This document shows positions 16,156 to 24,762 of a stretch of DNA of 64,000 nt, in pieces. The position numbers and the translations under genes are program-made. A model generated the notes under the pieces. It was not told where the DNA came from, did not search any database, and saw only the letters and a list, made by a program, of their open reading frames with translations. This DNA is from Pseudomonas sp. H1h (GTDB lineage Bacteria; Pseudomonadota; Gammaproteobacteria; Pseudomonadales; Pseudomonadaceae): assembly GCF_000633255.1 (NCBI RefSeq), contig NZ_AYMJ01000020.1:1-64000 (forward strand). The letters are read 5' to 3'. Positions within the stretch are counted from its first letter, which is position 1, and every line of letters starts with the position of its first letter.

Positions 16156-17229
16156 ATGCAAATACGCCCGCTGCACAAACTGCTGTGCGCCGTCATCGGT
16201 CTGGGGATCAGCCTGAGCGCCAGCGCTGCCGACCCGCTGAAGGTCGGTTTCGTCTACATCGGCCCGATTGGCGACCACGGCTGGACGTATCAGCATGAGC
16301 AGGGACGCAAGGCACTGGCGGAAAAATTCGGCAATCAGATCACCACCAATTACGTTGAGAACGTGGCCGAAGGCGCCGACGCCGAGCGGGTGATCCGCAA
16401 CATGGCCAAGGACAACTACGACCTGATCTTCACCACGTCCTTCGGCTACATGAACCCGACCCTGAAAGTCGCCAAGCAGTTTCTCAAGGTGACCTTCGAG
16501 CACGCCACCGGCTACAAGCAGGACAAGAACCTCGGCACCTACCTGGCCCGCACCTATGAAGGTCGTTATGTCGGCGGTTTCCTCGCGGCGAAGATGACCA
16601 AGAGCAAAAAAATCGGCTACGTCGCCTCGTTCCCGATTCCGGAAGTGATCCGCGACATCAACGCCATCCAGCTGGCCCTGAACAAGTACAACCCCGGTAC
16701 CGAGATCAAGGTGGTGTGGGTCAATTCGTGGTTCGACCCGGGCAAGGAAGCCGATGCTGCCAACGCGCTGATCGATCAGGGCGTGGACGTGGTGTTCCAG
16801 CATACCGACAGCCCGGCGCCGATCCAGGCGGCAGAACGGCGTGGCGTGTACGCCGTGGGTTACGCCTCGGACATGGCGCACTTCGGCCCGAAAGCGGTGC
16901 TGACCTCTATCGTCAACGACTGGGCCCCGCACTACATTCAAGCAACGCAAAGCGTGATCGACCACACCTGGAAATCACAGGATTACTGGGGCGGGTTGAA
17001 GGAAGGCACGGTTGAATTGCCGATCAGCGACCTGGTACCGGCGCCGGTGAAAGCCGAGGCCGAACAGATCATCGCCGACATCAAGAGCGGCGCATTGCAG
17101 CCGTTCACCGGGCCGATCAAGGATCAGGCCGGGGTCGAGAAAATTCCGGCGGGCGTGAGTGCGACGAATGCGCAACTGGCGTCGATGAACTATTACGTGG
17201 AAGGGATGAAGGCCGAGATGCCGAAGTAA
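16156..17229 (+). CDS. BMP-family nucleoside ABC transporter substrate-binding protein
   Basis: A 357-aa periplasmic binding protein of the basic-membrane-protein (PnrA-like) family. It has an N-terminal signal peptide of about 24 residues ending in LSASA, then the mature start ADPLKVGFVYIGPIGDHGWTY typical of the family. Start 16156 is preferred over an ATG at 16141 because GGAG precedes it by nine bases. It is the missing binding component for the ABC operon at 7793-11399, separated from it by 4.7 kb. The ligand is probably a purine nucleoside or base. Confidence 0.9.
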   Translation: MQIRPLHKLLCAVIGLGISLSASAADPLKVGFVYIGPIGDHGWTYQHEQGRKALAEKFGNQITTNYVENVAEGADAERVIRNMAKDNYDLIFTTSFGYMNPTLKVAKQFLKVTFEHATGYKQDKNLGTYLARTYEGRYVGGFLAAKMTKSKKIGYVASFPIPEVIRDINAIQLALNKYNPGTEIKVVWVNSWFDPGKEADAANALIDQGVDVVFQHTDSPAPIQAAERRGVYAVGYASDMAHFGPKAVLTSIVNDWAPHYIQATQSVIDHTWKSQDYWGGLKEGTVELPISDLVPAPVKAEAEQIIADIKSGALQPFTGPIKDQAGVEKIPAGVSATNAQLASMNYYVEGMKAEMPK

Positions 17230-17251
17230 TCCCGGCCCCACCACCATTCCC

Positions 17252-17341
17252 TGTGGGAGCGGGCTTGCTCGCGAAAGCGTTACATCAGGCAACTCATGTA
17301 TCAACTGATACGACGCCTTCGTGAGCAAGCCCACTCCCACA
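17252..17341. repeat. REP pair (BIME) 5
   Basis: Inverted REP arms at 17252-17274 and 17317-17341 between the binding-protein gene and the oxygenase gene; the right arm is diverged (GTGAGCAAGCCCACTCC). Confidence 0.88.
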
Positions 17342-17371
17342 ATGGATCTTCAGCGTCTTCAAGGATTGTGT

Positions 17372-18337
17372 ATGAACAGTCTTCCAGTCATCGACATCTC
17401 ACCGCTCTACACCGACGACGAAAACGCCTGGCCCGCCGTCGCCGAACAGATCGACCGCGCCTGCCGCAAGTGGGGTTTCTTCTACATCAAGGGCCACCCG
17501 ATTTGCGCGCTGCGCATCGACTCGCTGCTCGACCACGCGCAGCGCTTCTTTGCACAACCGGCAGCAGAAAAACTCAAAATCGACATTACCCAGACCCGCC
17601 ATCACCGTGGTTACGGCGCCATCGCCACCGAACAACTCGACCCGGACAAACCCAGCGATCTGAAAGAGACCTTCGACATGGGCCTGCACCTGTCGGCGGA
17701 TCATCCCGACGTGCTCGCGGAAAAACCGCTGCGCGGGCCCAATCGCCATCCGGCGCAAGCAGGCTGGGAGGCGTTGATGCAGCAGCATTACCTCGACATG
17801 CAGGCGCTGGCGCAAACCCTGCTGCGGGCGATGACGATTGCCTTGGACATCGAGCGCGATTTCTTCGACTCGCGCTTCGTTGAGCCGGTCAGCGTGCTGC
17901 GCATGATCCACTACCCGCCGCGCCACACCGCCAGCAGTAACGAGCAGCAAGGTGCCGGCGCGCATACCGATTACGGCTGCATCACTTTGCTCTATCAGGA
18001 CAGTGCCGGTGGTCTGCAAGTGAAGAGCGTCAACGGCGAATGGATTGACGCGCCGCCCATCGAAGGCACTTTCGTGGTCAACCTCGGCGACATGATGGCG
18101 CGCTGGAGCAACGACCGTTATCGCTCGACCCCGCATCGGGTGATCAGCCCGCTGGGGGTGGATCGCTATTCGATGCCGTTCTTCGCCGAGCCACACCCGG
18201 ACACGCGCATCGAATGCCTGCCCGGATGTCAGGACGCACAGCATCCGGCGAAATATCCGGCCACCACTTGCGCCGAATTCCTGCTCTCGCGCTTCGCCGA
18301 TACCTACGCCTACCGTCGCGAGCAGGAAGCCGTGTGA
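17372..18337 (+). CDS. 2-oxoglutarate/Fe(II)-dependent oxygenase, IPNS-like
   Basis: A 321-aa member of the isopenicillin N synthase-like oxygenases. The N-terminal DIOX_N part covers residues 4-120 (LPVIDISPL, KWGFFYIKGH), and the jelly-roll core carries HTDYG (iron ligands His and Asp), RSTPHRV (third His, then Arg for 2-oxoglutarate about ten residues on). Start 17372 is the family start; a weak AAGGA precedes it. It lies between the nucleoside binding protein and adenine deaminase and has the same position in P. aeruginosa as I recall, so a modified purine substrate is a plausible inference. No substrate is shown by the sequence. Confidence 0.85.
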   Translation: MNSLPVIDISPLYTDDENAWPAVAEQIDRACRKWGFFYIKGHPICALRIDSLLDHAQRFFAQPAAEKLKIDITQTRHHRGYGAIATEQLDPDKPSDLKETFDMGLHLSADHPDVLAEKPLRGPNRHPAQAGWEALMQQHYLDMQALAQTLLRAMTIALDIERDFFDSRFVEPVSVLRMIHYPPRHTASSNEQQGAGAHTDYGCITLLYQDSAGGLQVKSVNGEWIDAPPIEGTFVVNLGDMMARWSNDRYRSTPHRVISPLGVDRYSMPFFAEPHPDTRIECLPGCQDAQHPAKYPATTCAEFLLSRFADTYAYRREQEAV

Positions 18338-18417
18338 TGGATCGCTTGGTCAGGTTTTGCCAATTGTTTCGGCGAGCATCTGTAGAATGCCGTCATTGCA
18401 CCTGATGAGAAAAGAAT

Positions 18418-19371
18418 ATGTACGACTGGCTCAACGCCTTGCCCAAGGCTGAACTGCACCTGCATCTGGAAGGCTCGCTGGAGCCCGAGCTGCTGTTCGC
18501 TTTGGCCGAGCGCAACAAGATCGCCCTGCCGTGGAACGACGTCGAAACCCTGCGCAAGGCTTACGCCTTCAACAACCTGCAGGAATTCCTCGACCTGTAT
18601 TACCAGGGCGCTGACGTGTTGCGCACGTCCCAGGATTTCTACGACCTGACCTGGGCCTACCTGCTGCGCTGCAAAGAGCAGAACGTGATTCACACCGAAC
18701 CGTTCTTCGACCCGCAGACCCACACCGACCGTGGCATCCCGTTCGAAGTGGTGCTCAACGGCATCGCCGCCGCGCTGAAGGATGGCGAGCAGCAACTGGG
18801 GATCACCAGCGGTCTGATCTTGAGTTTCCTGCGCCACCTGAGCGAAGACGAAGCACAGAAAACCCTCGACCAGGCGCTGCCGTTCCGTGATGCGTTTGTT
18901 GCTGTGGGCCTGGATAGCTCCGAGATGGGCCATCCGCCGAGCAAGTTCCAGCGCGTGTTCGACCGTGCCCGCCACGAGGGCTTCCTGACCGTCGCCCACG
19001 CTGGCGAAGAAGGCCCGCCGGAGTACATCTGGGAAGCCATCGACCTGCTGAAAATCCAGCGCATCGACCATGGCGTGCGCGCCATCGAAGACGAGCGCCT
19101 GATGCAGCGGATCATCGACGAACAGATCCCGCTGACCGTGTGCCCGTTGTCGAACACCAAGCTCTGCGTATTCGATCACATGTCGCAGCACAACATTCTC
19201 GACATGCTCGAGCGTGGGGTGAAGGTCACGGTGAACTCCGATGACCCGGCGTACTTCGGCGGTTACGTCACCGAGAACTTCCATGCGCTGCACGAACACC
19301 TGGGCATGACGCAAGATCAGGCCAGACGCCTGGCGCAGAACAGCCTGGATGCGCGCCTGGTAAAACCGTAA
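18418..19371 (+). CDS. adenine deaminase (ADA-superfamily)
   Basis: A 317-aa metal-dependent deaminase of the adenosine/adenine deaminase family. It shows HLHLEGSLEP (zinc ligands H14 and H16), HTEPFFDPQ, VAHAGEEGPP (third His and catalytic Glu), RIDHGVRA and NSDDPAYFGG (zinc Asp). PLSNTKL rather than the CPTSN of adenosine deaminases marks the adenine-specific group, in which the P. aeruginosa counterpart PA0148 was shown to act on adenine. It would give hypoxanthine and ammonia. A TAGAAT box at 18383 may be its -10; a hairpin REP pair follows. Confidence 0.88.
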   Translation: MYDWLNALPKAELHLHLEGSLEPELLFALAERNKIALPWNDVETLRKAYAFNNLQEFLDLYYQGADVLRTSQDFYDLTWAYLLRCKEQNVIHTEPFFDPQTHTDRGIPFEVVLNGIAAALKDGEQQLGITSGLILSFLRHLSEDEAQKTLDQALPFRDAFVAVGLDSSEMGHPPSKFQRVFDRARHEGFLTVAHAGEEGPPEYIWEAIDLLKIQRIDHGVRAIEDERLMQRIIDEQIPLTVCPLSNTKLCVFDHMSQHNILDMLERGVKVTVNSDDPAYFGGYVTENFHALHEHLGMTQDQARRLAQNSLDARLVKP

Positions 19372-19389
19372 GCAACAGCGCAAAACCTC

Positions 19390-19466
19390 TGTAGGAGTGA
19401 GCCTGCTCGCGATGGCGGAGTGTCTAACTGACACTCTCCGCCATCGCGAGCAGACTCACTCCTGCA
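19390..19466. repeat. REP pair (BIME) 6, variant
   Basis: Variant arms TGTAGGAGTGAGCCTGCTCG (19390-) and CGAGCAGACTCACTCCTGCA (to 19466). Including the inner GATGGCGGAGTGTC/GACACTCTCCGCCATC segment it folds into a nearly complete 36-bp stem between two convergent genes, so it probably also serves as a bidirectional stop. Confidence 0.88.
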
Positions 19467-19479
19467 ATTGGATGGGTGT

Positions 19480-20862
19480 TCAGCCTGCGACCTGGGATTC
19501 AGTCAGCTCCTCCAACGTTTTCCCCCGCGTCTCCATCCCGAACAGCCACACCACCCCCGCCGCAATCGCGAAGCACAACGCCCCCAAGGCGAACACCCCG
19601 CCCTGCCCGGTAATCGGGAATACCAAGCCGGTCACCAGCGGTCCGAGCAACGAACCGACACGACCGATCGCCGAGGCAAAGCCCGAGCCTGTGGCCCGCG
19701 CCGACGTCGGGTACAACTCCGGTGTATAGGTGTAGAGCACCGCCCACATGCCGAACAGGAAGAACTGCATCAACAGCCCGGTGCCGATCAGCAACGCGAC
19801 GTTGCCGCCGAACACCGCGCTCTGGCCATAAAGAAACGCCATCACCCCACCGCCGAGCAAGGTGACAATACACACCGGTTTACGCCCCCAGCGCTCCACC
19901 AGCCATGCCGCCATCAGAAAACCGGGAATCCCGCCCAGGGAAATCAGCACGGTGTAGTACACCGACTGGGTCACGGCAAACCCAGACTGTTGCAGCAATG
20001 CACTGAGCCATGAGGTCAGTCCGTAGAAACCGAGCAAGGCGAAAAACCACAGGCTCCAGATCATCGTGGTGCGCTGGCGGTATTGCGCCGACCAGATCTG
20101 CTTGAGGGCCGAGAAGAAGTTACCCGGTGGCGTCACCGTCCGTGGCAAGCGCACAGGCTCCGGCAACGTCGCAACACCGAGCGATGCTCGCACACGCTGT
20201 TCGATTGCACCCAATACCTTGTCCGCCGCGTCATGCCGCCCGGCCTGCTCCAGCCAGCGCGGCGACTCGGGGATAAAGAAACGGATCGCCAACACGAAGA
20301 CCGCCGGCACTGCCAATACCAGGAAGATGTCGCGCCAGCCAATCAACGGCAACAGGAAGTAAGACAACACCCCGGCTGCGACAAAACCCAGTGGCCAGAA
20401 ACCGTCCATCAACGCGATATAACGCCCCCGTCGCCGGGCCGGAATCAGCTCGGACAGCATCGACTGAGCGATGGGAAACTCCATGCCCATGCCGATCCCC
20501 AGCAGAATGCGGAACAGCGTCAGGCTCTCGACCGTTTGCGCGGTCGAACACAGGTAACTGGCTACACCCCACAGAACGATGCTCCACTGGAACACCGGTT
20601 TGCGTCCGAAACGGTCGGCGAGCATGCCCGACAGCGATGCGCCCAGCACCATGCCGAAAAAACTCGAACTGGCGAGCAACCCGGCTTGTGCACTGCTCAG
20701 GCCAAACTCGCTTTTGATCGAGCCGAGCAGGAACGTCATCATGGCCAGGTCCATGGAGTCGAAAAAGAACGCCAGGGCAATGATGATGAAAATGACGCGG
20801 TGATAACCGCTGAGCGGCAGGCGCTCCAGTCGTTCTGCCGCGCTGAAGTTTCGCGTATCCAT
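19480..20862 (-). CDS. MFS transporter, metabolite:proton symporter type
   Basis: A 460-aa major-facilitator protein with 12 predicted helices. It has the loop 2-3 motif GMLADRFGRKPV, the sugar-porter-like PESPRWL at the end of the first half and GRKPVCIV in the second half. Start 20862 is chosen because GGGGAG precedes it by seven bases. It resembles the NiaP/aromatic-acid group of carriers more than drug exporters. The substrate is not determined; no catabolic gene stands next to it. Confidence 0.82.
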   Translation of the reverse strand: MDTRNFSAAERLERLPLSGYHRVIFIIIALAFFFDSMDLAMMTFLLGSIKSEFGLSSAQAGLLASSSFFGMVLGASLSGMLADRFGRKPVFQWSIVLWGVASYLCSTAQTVESLTLFRILLGIGMGMEFPIAQSMLSELIPARRRGRYIALMDGFWPLGFVAAGVLSYFLLPLIGWRDIFLVLAVPAVFVLAIRFFIPESPRWLEQAGRHDAADKVLGAIEQRVRASLGVATLPEPVRLPRTVTPPGNFFSALKQIWSAQYRQRTTMIWSLWFFALLGFYGLTSWLSALLQQSGFAVTQSVYYTVLISLGGIPGFLMAAWLVERWGRKPVCIVTLLGGGVMAFLYGQSAVFGGNVALLIGTGLLMQFFLFGMWAVLYTYTPELYPTSARATGSGFASAIGRVGSLLGPLVTGLVFPITGQGGVFALGALCFAIAAGVVWLFGMETRGKTLEELTESQVAG

Positions 20863-20992
20863 GGCCCGTCTCCCCATCCGCAATATTTGCCGATCGAGTG
20901 TGCGGGATAACGGTTCAAAGCTTTTTCTGGATGCGACCTGTTCACAGTCACAGGCGACGCCAGCGTCGAAGTGGCAGCCGGCGAAAGCTCTA

Positions 20993-21724
20993 TTACGCCA
21001 TTTCCAGCTCGGTTTCCTTGGCGAAACGATGAATTTCCCGCTGCCCGGCCGGGGTCACCTGCAAGGCACGGGAGTCTTTGGGCAGTACCAGCCAGCCGGA
21101 CTGCATGAACAGCTGCAACAACGCAGCTCCCAGAGAGCCCCCCATGTGCGGACGCCGTTCGCTCCAGTCCGGACAGGCACACGCCACCTGAGCCTTGCGA
21201 TGGGCCAGCGCCTGGATGAACACGCCCCGGCTGGCCAGCTGGTTCGCCCCCTTCAGGGTTACCACGACGCGCTGCTCGGTCTGTTCGATCCAGCCCGCTT
21301 CGAGCAGACGTTGATACAGATCGGCGGCCAGCGTGCCACCCAAATGGTCATCGCAAAAACGCGCGCGCAGCAGCGATGACGGTGCGATCTGGGGATTGGC
21401 GAACGGTGTCGAGCGCTTGAATACGTGAGGCACCTCCCGCGGTGCACTGGCGATCGTGGCACTGGCCAGGGCTTCGATGGCGGCAGCGATCTCCGGGGCA
21501 GCCAGGCGAAAAAAACGCTTGCGCCCACGGACCTCTACTTTCAACAGACCGCCGGCGGACAAACGCCCCAGATGCGCACTGGCCGACGATGGCGACAACC
21601 CTGCCAGCAGCGCCAGCTCCTCGGTCTGGCGGGCCGAGCCATCCATCAACGCCCACATCATCGCGCTGCGCTTGGGGTCGGCCAGCAGCGTGGCGATCTG
21701 GCTGATGCAAGGTGCATGTTCCAT
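20993..21724 (-). CDS. ArsR-type winged-helix regulator with conserved-Cys C-terminal domain
   Basis: A 243-aa regulator. The ArsR winged helix is at residues 8-85 (ISQIATLLADPKRSAMMWALMDG, SPSSASAHLGRL). It is followed by a longer C-terminal part with RARFCDDHLGGTLAADL and ACPDWSERRPHMGG, a Cys/His-containing pattern that recurs in this subgroup and may bind a metal or redox signal. Start 21724 follows GGGAG. It lies 130 bp behind the MFS gene start and reads the same way, so it may control that carrier. Confidence 0.78.
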   Translation of the reverse strand: MEHAPCISQIATLLADPKRSAMMWALMDGSARQTEELALLAGLSPSSASAHLGRLSAGGLLKVEVRGRKRFFRLAAPEIAAAIEALASATIASAPREVPHVFKRSTPFANPQIAPSSLLRARFCDDHLGGTLAADLYQRLLEAGWIEQTEQRVVVTLKGANQLASRGVFIQALAHRKAQVACACPDWSERRPHMGGSLGAALLQLFMQSGWLVLPKDSRALQVTPAGQREIHRFAKETELEMA

Positions 21725-22040
21725 GTATTCACTCCCTGTTGAATCGTATCGTCTACTGCTCGAAGACATCTTGACCAGTAATGCGTCGTCGGCCAAGACG
21801 CGTAAAACGCCATGAACCGGAGCAACGCAGGCCAGTGATGCAGCACCCGTCAATGGAGTGCCCGCGGCGTTTGTGCACTTCTGGTCCACCCCCGGAAAAA
21901 CCGGCCGGACTCTGCCCTGGCCGGTTGTCGGCGCAGGTTTGAGGCGGTCGCTAGTATAAGCGGGATGCACGCCGCTTCCTGCGCCGTGGCTGACACGAAT
22001 GGTGATAGTTTCTGAGAGAAATTTCGCTAATTGCCTGCGA
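21725..22040. other. 316-bp intergenic region between lysR and arsR-type genes
   Basis: No gene. It contains the lysR terminator hairpin at 21896-21926 and, nearer the ArsR-type start, presumed promoter sequence without a clear consensus match. Confidence 0.55.
21896..21926 (-). terminator. terminator behind lysR-type gene
   Basis: Stem AACCGGCC/GGCCGGTT (21899-21906 and 21919-21926, 12-nt loop); on the minus strand it ends in a run of five T (21900-21896). It lies about 115 nt behind the LysR stop. Confidence 0.55.
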
Positions 22041-22970
22041 CTAATGATCAACTTTCGGGAAATGCGGAAATTGACTACTCAATTCGGCGCATCGGCTGGC
22101 GAGCATTTCCCTTAAAAGGTTCACCGGCTTACTCAATTGCGCGCGATGGGCGCACAACAGATTCAGTGGTGCACGCTCGCAGAGCAATTCCGGCAACAAC
22201 ACTTTGAGGCGTCCGGCGAGGACATCCGCGCCGACATCGAGCCACGACTTGTAAGCGATGCCCGCCCCTGCCACTGCCCACAACCGCACCACATCGGCGT
22301 CATCGCTGAAGCGATCGCCGCTGACCGTCAGACCGACTTCGCGTCTGCCGTCATGAAAACTCCAATGGTCGTGAACCCGGCTGCCGAGCATGTACAGCAG
22401 ACAATTGTGCTGAGCCAGTTGTTCGAGTTGCCGCGGTTCGCCGTGGCGCGCCAGGTACGCCGGTGATGCACAGAGCACCCGGCGATTTTCCGCCGCGATG
22501 GGCAAGGCGACCAGACTGGAGTCTTCCGGCTCGCCGTAGCGCAAGGCGATGTCCACCGGCTGGCGGAACAGGTCGGCGATGCGATCACCGAGCAGCAGGC
22601 GCACGGTCAGCTTCGGGTGCTCGCGCTGAAACTCGTCGAGCCACGGCAGCAACAGGTTGCGACCGAAATCCGACGGCGCCGACAACTGCAGGATTCCGCT
22701 GACCTGATCCTGTGCACTGGACAGGTAGCGCCGCCCCTCATCCAGTTGACCCAGGGCGGCGCGGGCGTATTCAAGAAAGCCTTCACCCTCGGCGGTCAGG
22801 CGCAAGCTGCGCGTCGAGCGGGCCAACAGACGTGCGCCCAGTTGTTGTTCGATGCGCTTGAGCGCCGCACTGGCCACCGCAGCGGACATGTCCATGACCC
22901 GCGCCGCCGCCGACAGGCTGCCCAGATCCGCCGCGCGGACGAACAACTGCAAATCATCGAAACGCAGCAT
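22041..22970 (-). CDS. LysR-family regulator (CrgA/AaeR-type)
   Basis: A 309-aa LysR regulator: winged helix at residues 1-60 (FDDLQLFVRAADLGSLSAAARVMDMS), substrate domain from about residue 90 (GILQLSAPSDFGRNLLLP). It belongs to the large group controlling divergent oxidoreductase genes. The divergent neighbours are a monooxygenase-fold protein and a zinc-type dehydrogenase, with a palindrome at 23000 between them. The effector is unknown. Confidence 0.86.
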   Translation of the reverse strand: MLRFDDLQLFVRAADLGSLSAAARVMDMSAAVASAALKRIEQQLGARLLARSTRSLRLTAEGEGFLEYARAALGQLDEGRRYLSSAQDQVSGILQLSAPSDFGRNLLLPWLDEFQREHPKLTVRLLLGDRIADLFRQPVDIALRYGEPEDSSLVALPIAAENRRVLCASPAYLARHGEPRQLEQLAQHNCLLYMLGSRVHDHWSFHDGRREVGLTVSGDRFSDDADVVRLWAVAGAGIAYKSWLDVGADVLAGRLKVLLPELLCERAPLNLLCAHRAQLSKPVNLLREMLASRCAELSSQFPHFPKVDH

Positions 22971-22999
22971 TCTCAGCCCCGATTATCAAAAAAATATTG

Positions 23000-23015
23000 A
23001 AAGAGACTGCTCTTT
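23000..23015. promoter_or_regulatory. candidate operator between lysR and oxidoreductase genes
   Basis: Perfect inverted repeat AAAGAG-ACTG-CTCTTT, 29 bp upstream of the LysR start and 75 bp before the monooxygenase start. It fits a binding site for the adjacent regulator, though it lacks the exact T-N11-A spacing. Confidence 0.4.
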
Positions 23016-23090
23016 TAGCCGGTTTTATCGCGCCGAGAAATAGCCAATCATCTGCTCCATCGAATTCATCCCGCTGCTTTGGAGCCGAGC

Positions 23091-23384
23091 ATGTCCCAGC
23101 CATTCACCGCCATCGCTACCCTGATCGCCAAACCTGGCCAGCAGGACACCCTCGAAAACGCCCTGCGCGAGCTGGTTGCACCCAGCCGCGCCGAAGCAGG
23201 CTGCGGCCAATACGACCTGCACCGCGACCTGGCCGATCCACTGACCTTTTATGTGATCGAACACTGGGCCGGCGAGGAAATCCTGCTGGCGCACAACGCC
23301 AGCGCGCATTTCCTGAACTTCCAGGCGACTGCGGGGCATTGCATCGAACACTTCCAATTGAAACGCCTGGGCGCCATCGCCTGA
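23091..23384 (+). CDS. antibiotic-biosynthesis-monooxygenase (ABM) fold protein
   Basis: A 97-aa single-domain ABM/YgiN-like protein (ferredoxin-like fold), residues 6-75 showing IATLIAKPGQQDTLENALREL and GCGQYDLHRD, FYVIEHW. Such proteins are small quinol monooxygenases or heme-degrading types. The start follows GGAG. The dehydrogenase starts 32 bp later, so both form one operon controlled by the divergent LysR, perhaps for quinone or electrophile detoxification. Confidence 0.82.
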   Translation: MSQPFTAIATLIAKPGQQDTLENALRELVAPSRAEAGCGQYDLHRDLADPLTFYVIEHWAGEEILLAHNASAHFLNFQATAGHCIEHFQLKRLGAIA

Positions 23385-23416
23385 GCCGTTCTTCTATTAC
23401 TGTCACGGAGCCAATC

Positions 23417-24430
23417 ATGAAAGCCATCGCCTATTACGCTTCCCTGCCGATCAGCGACGAAAAATCCCTGCAGGACATCGAGCTGCCAGAACCGGTCGCC
23501 GGCCCGCGCGACCTGCTGGTGGAAGTCAAAGCCATTTCGGTCAACCCGGTCGACACCAAGGTGCGGCAGAACGTGGCACCGGAAAACGGCGCGGCGAAAG
23601 TCCTCGGCTGGGACGTCGCGGGTGTGGTCAAGGCGGTCGGCAGCGAAGTGAGCCTGTTCAAGACCGGCGATAAAGTGTTCTACGCCGGCTCCATCGCCCG
23701 CGCCGGCGGTAACAGCGAGCTGCACGTGGTCGATGAGCGGATTGTCGGCCACATGCCCAAGTCCCTCGGTTTCGCCGAAGCCGCGGCCCTGCCGTTGACC
23801 GCCATCACTGCCTGGGAACTGCTGTTCGAACGCCTGCAGGTTCGCGAAGGTAAAACAGATGAGGGCCAGAGCCTGCTGATCGTCGGCGCTGCCGGTGGGG
23901 TGGGTTCGATCCTGACTCAACTGGCCAGGCAGTTGACCGGCCTGAAGGTGATCGGCACCGCCTCCCGCACGCAGACTCGCGACTGGGTGACTGAGCTGGG
24001 CGCCGATCGGGTGATCGATCATAGCCAACCGCTGAGCGAAGAACTCAAGCGCGCCGGGATCGACCACGTGACCCACGTCGCCAGCCTGACCCAGACCGAT
24101 CATCACCTCGATCAACTGGTCGAGGCCCTGGCGCCGCAAGGCAAACTGGCACTGATCGATGACCCGAAGTCGCTGGACGTGACCAAACTCAAGCGCAAGA
24201 GCCTGTCGCTGCACTGGGAGTTCATGTATACCCGCTCGCTGTTCGAAACCCCGGACATGATCGAGCAGCACAAACTGCTCAACCGCGTGGCCGAACTGAT
24301 TGATACGGGGACACTGAAGACCACGGTGGGCGAGCATTTCGGCACGATCAATGCGGCGAACCTGCGTCGTGCGCATGAGCTGCTGGAAAGTGGCAAAGCC
24401 AAGGGCAAAATTGTTTTAGAAAGTTTCTGA
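23417..24430 (+). CDS. zinc-type alcohol dehydrogenase-like NADPH oxidoreductase
   Basis: A 337-aa medium-chain dehydrogenase/reductase. It has an N-terminal GroES-like domain and a Rossmann domain with VGAAGGVGSILTQLARQL near residues 155-172. The catalytic and structural zinc cysteines of true alcohol dehydrogenases are absent, so it belongs to the zinc-independent quinone-oxidoreductase-like branch (YbdR/YhfP-type annotations). Start 23417 follows CACGGAG. It pairs with the ABM protein upstream. Confidence 0.84.
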   Translation: MKAIAYYASLPISDEKSLQDIELPEPVAGPRDLLVEVKAISVNPVDTKVRQNVAPENGAAKVLGWDVAGVVKAVGSEVSLFKTGDKVFYAGSIARAGGNSELHVVDERIVGHMPKSLGFAEAAALPLTAITAWELLFERLQVREGKTDEGQSLLIVGAAGGVGSILTQLARQLTGLKVIGTASRTQTRDWVTELGADRVIDHSQPLSEELKRAGIDHVTHVASLTQTDHHLDQLVEALAPQGKLALIDDPKSLDVTKLKRKSLSLHWEFMYTRSLFETPDMIEQHKLLNRVAELIDTGTLKTTVGEHFGTINAANLRRAHELLESGKAKGKIVLESF

Positions 24431-24446
24431 GAATCTGAAGGTCATG

Positions 24447-24484
24447 ACCAGCGTCAGCTCCCATAAGGGCTGGCGCTGGTTTTT
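24447..24484 (+). terminator. Rho-independent terminator after the dehydrogenase
   Basis: Stem ACCAGCGTCAGC / GCTGGCGCTGGT with one mismatch and a 10-nt loop, followed by five T (24480-24484), 17 nt behind the stop codon. Confidence 0.75.
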
Positions 24485-24583
24485 GCCGTCAGTCAGATGC
24501 TTGACCGTTGTCACAAATGCGATCGTATTCAGGTCTACAATCGAAACCTCTGCGATGCATCTTTTACACAAGGGAGGTCAGCA

Positions 24584-24757
24584 ATGAAGATCCTGATAAA
24601 AGAAGTGGCAAAGTCTCAATGGCAGGTTCGTCTGGACCAGCACGCCGTGACATTTCGCAGTGAAGCCGAAGCCTTGGCCTTCACCCGCACCCTCGAAGCG
24701 CGACTCTGCGCGCCCCATCAGATTCCCGACCGCAGCCAGCATCGCGCGGCTGGCTGA
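24584..24757 (+). CDS. 57-aa conserved small protein
   Basis: A 57-aa protein (pI clearly basic at the C-terminus) with one of the strongest ribosome-binding sites in the window (AGGGAGG, eight bases before the ATG). Residues 1-45 look like a compact beta-alpha fold (KILIKEVAKSQWQVRLDQH, then EAEALAFTRTLEARL). It is convergent to the Bcr/CflA gene with five bases between the stops. No function is recognised; it resembles small orphan proteins annotated as hypothetical in pseudomonads. Confidence 0.65.
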   Translation: MKILIKEVAKSQWQVRLDQHAVTFRSEAEALAFTRTLEARLCAPHQIPDRSQHRAAG

Positions 24758-24762
24758 GCCTT

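Noticed and set aside
11421..17341. Regularly recurring inverted repeats read as a CRISPR-like array
   Set aside because: Copies are kilobases apart, flanked by genes, and are classical REP pairs; no spacer-repeat periodicity or cas genes.
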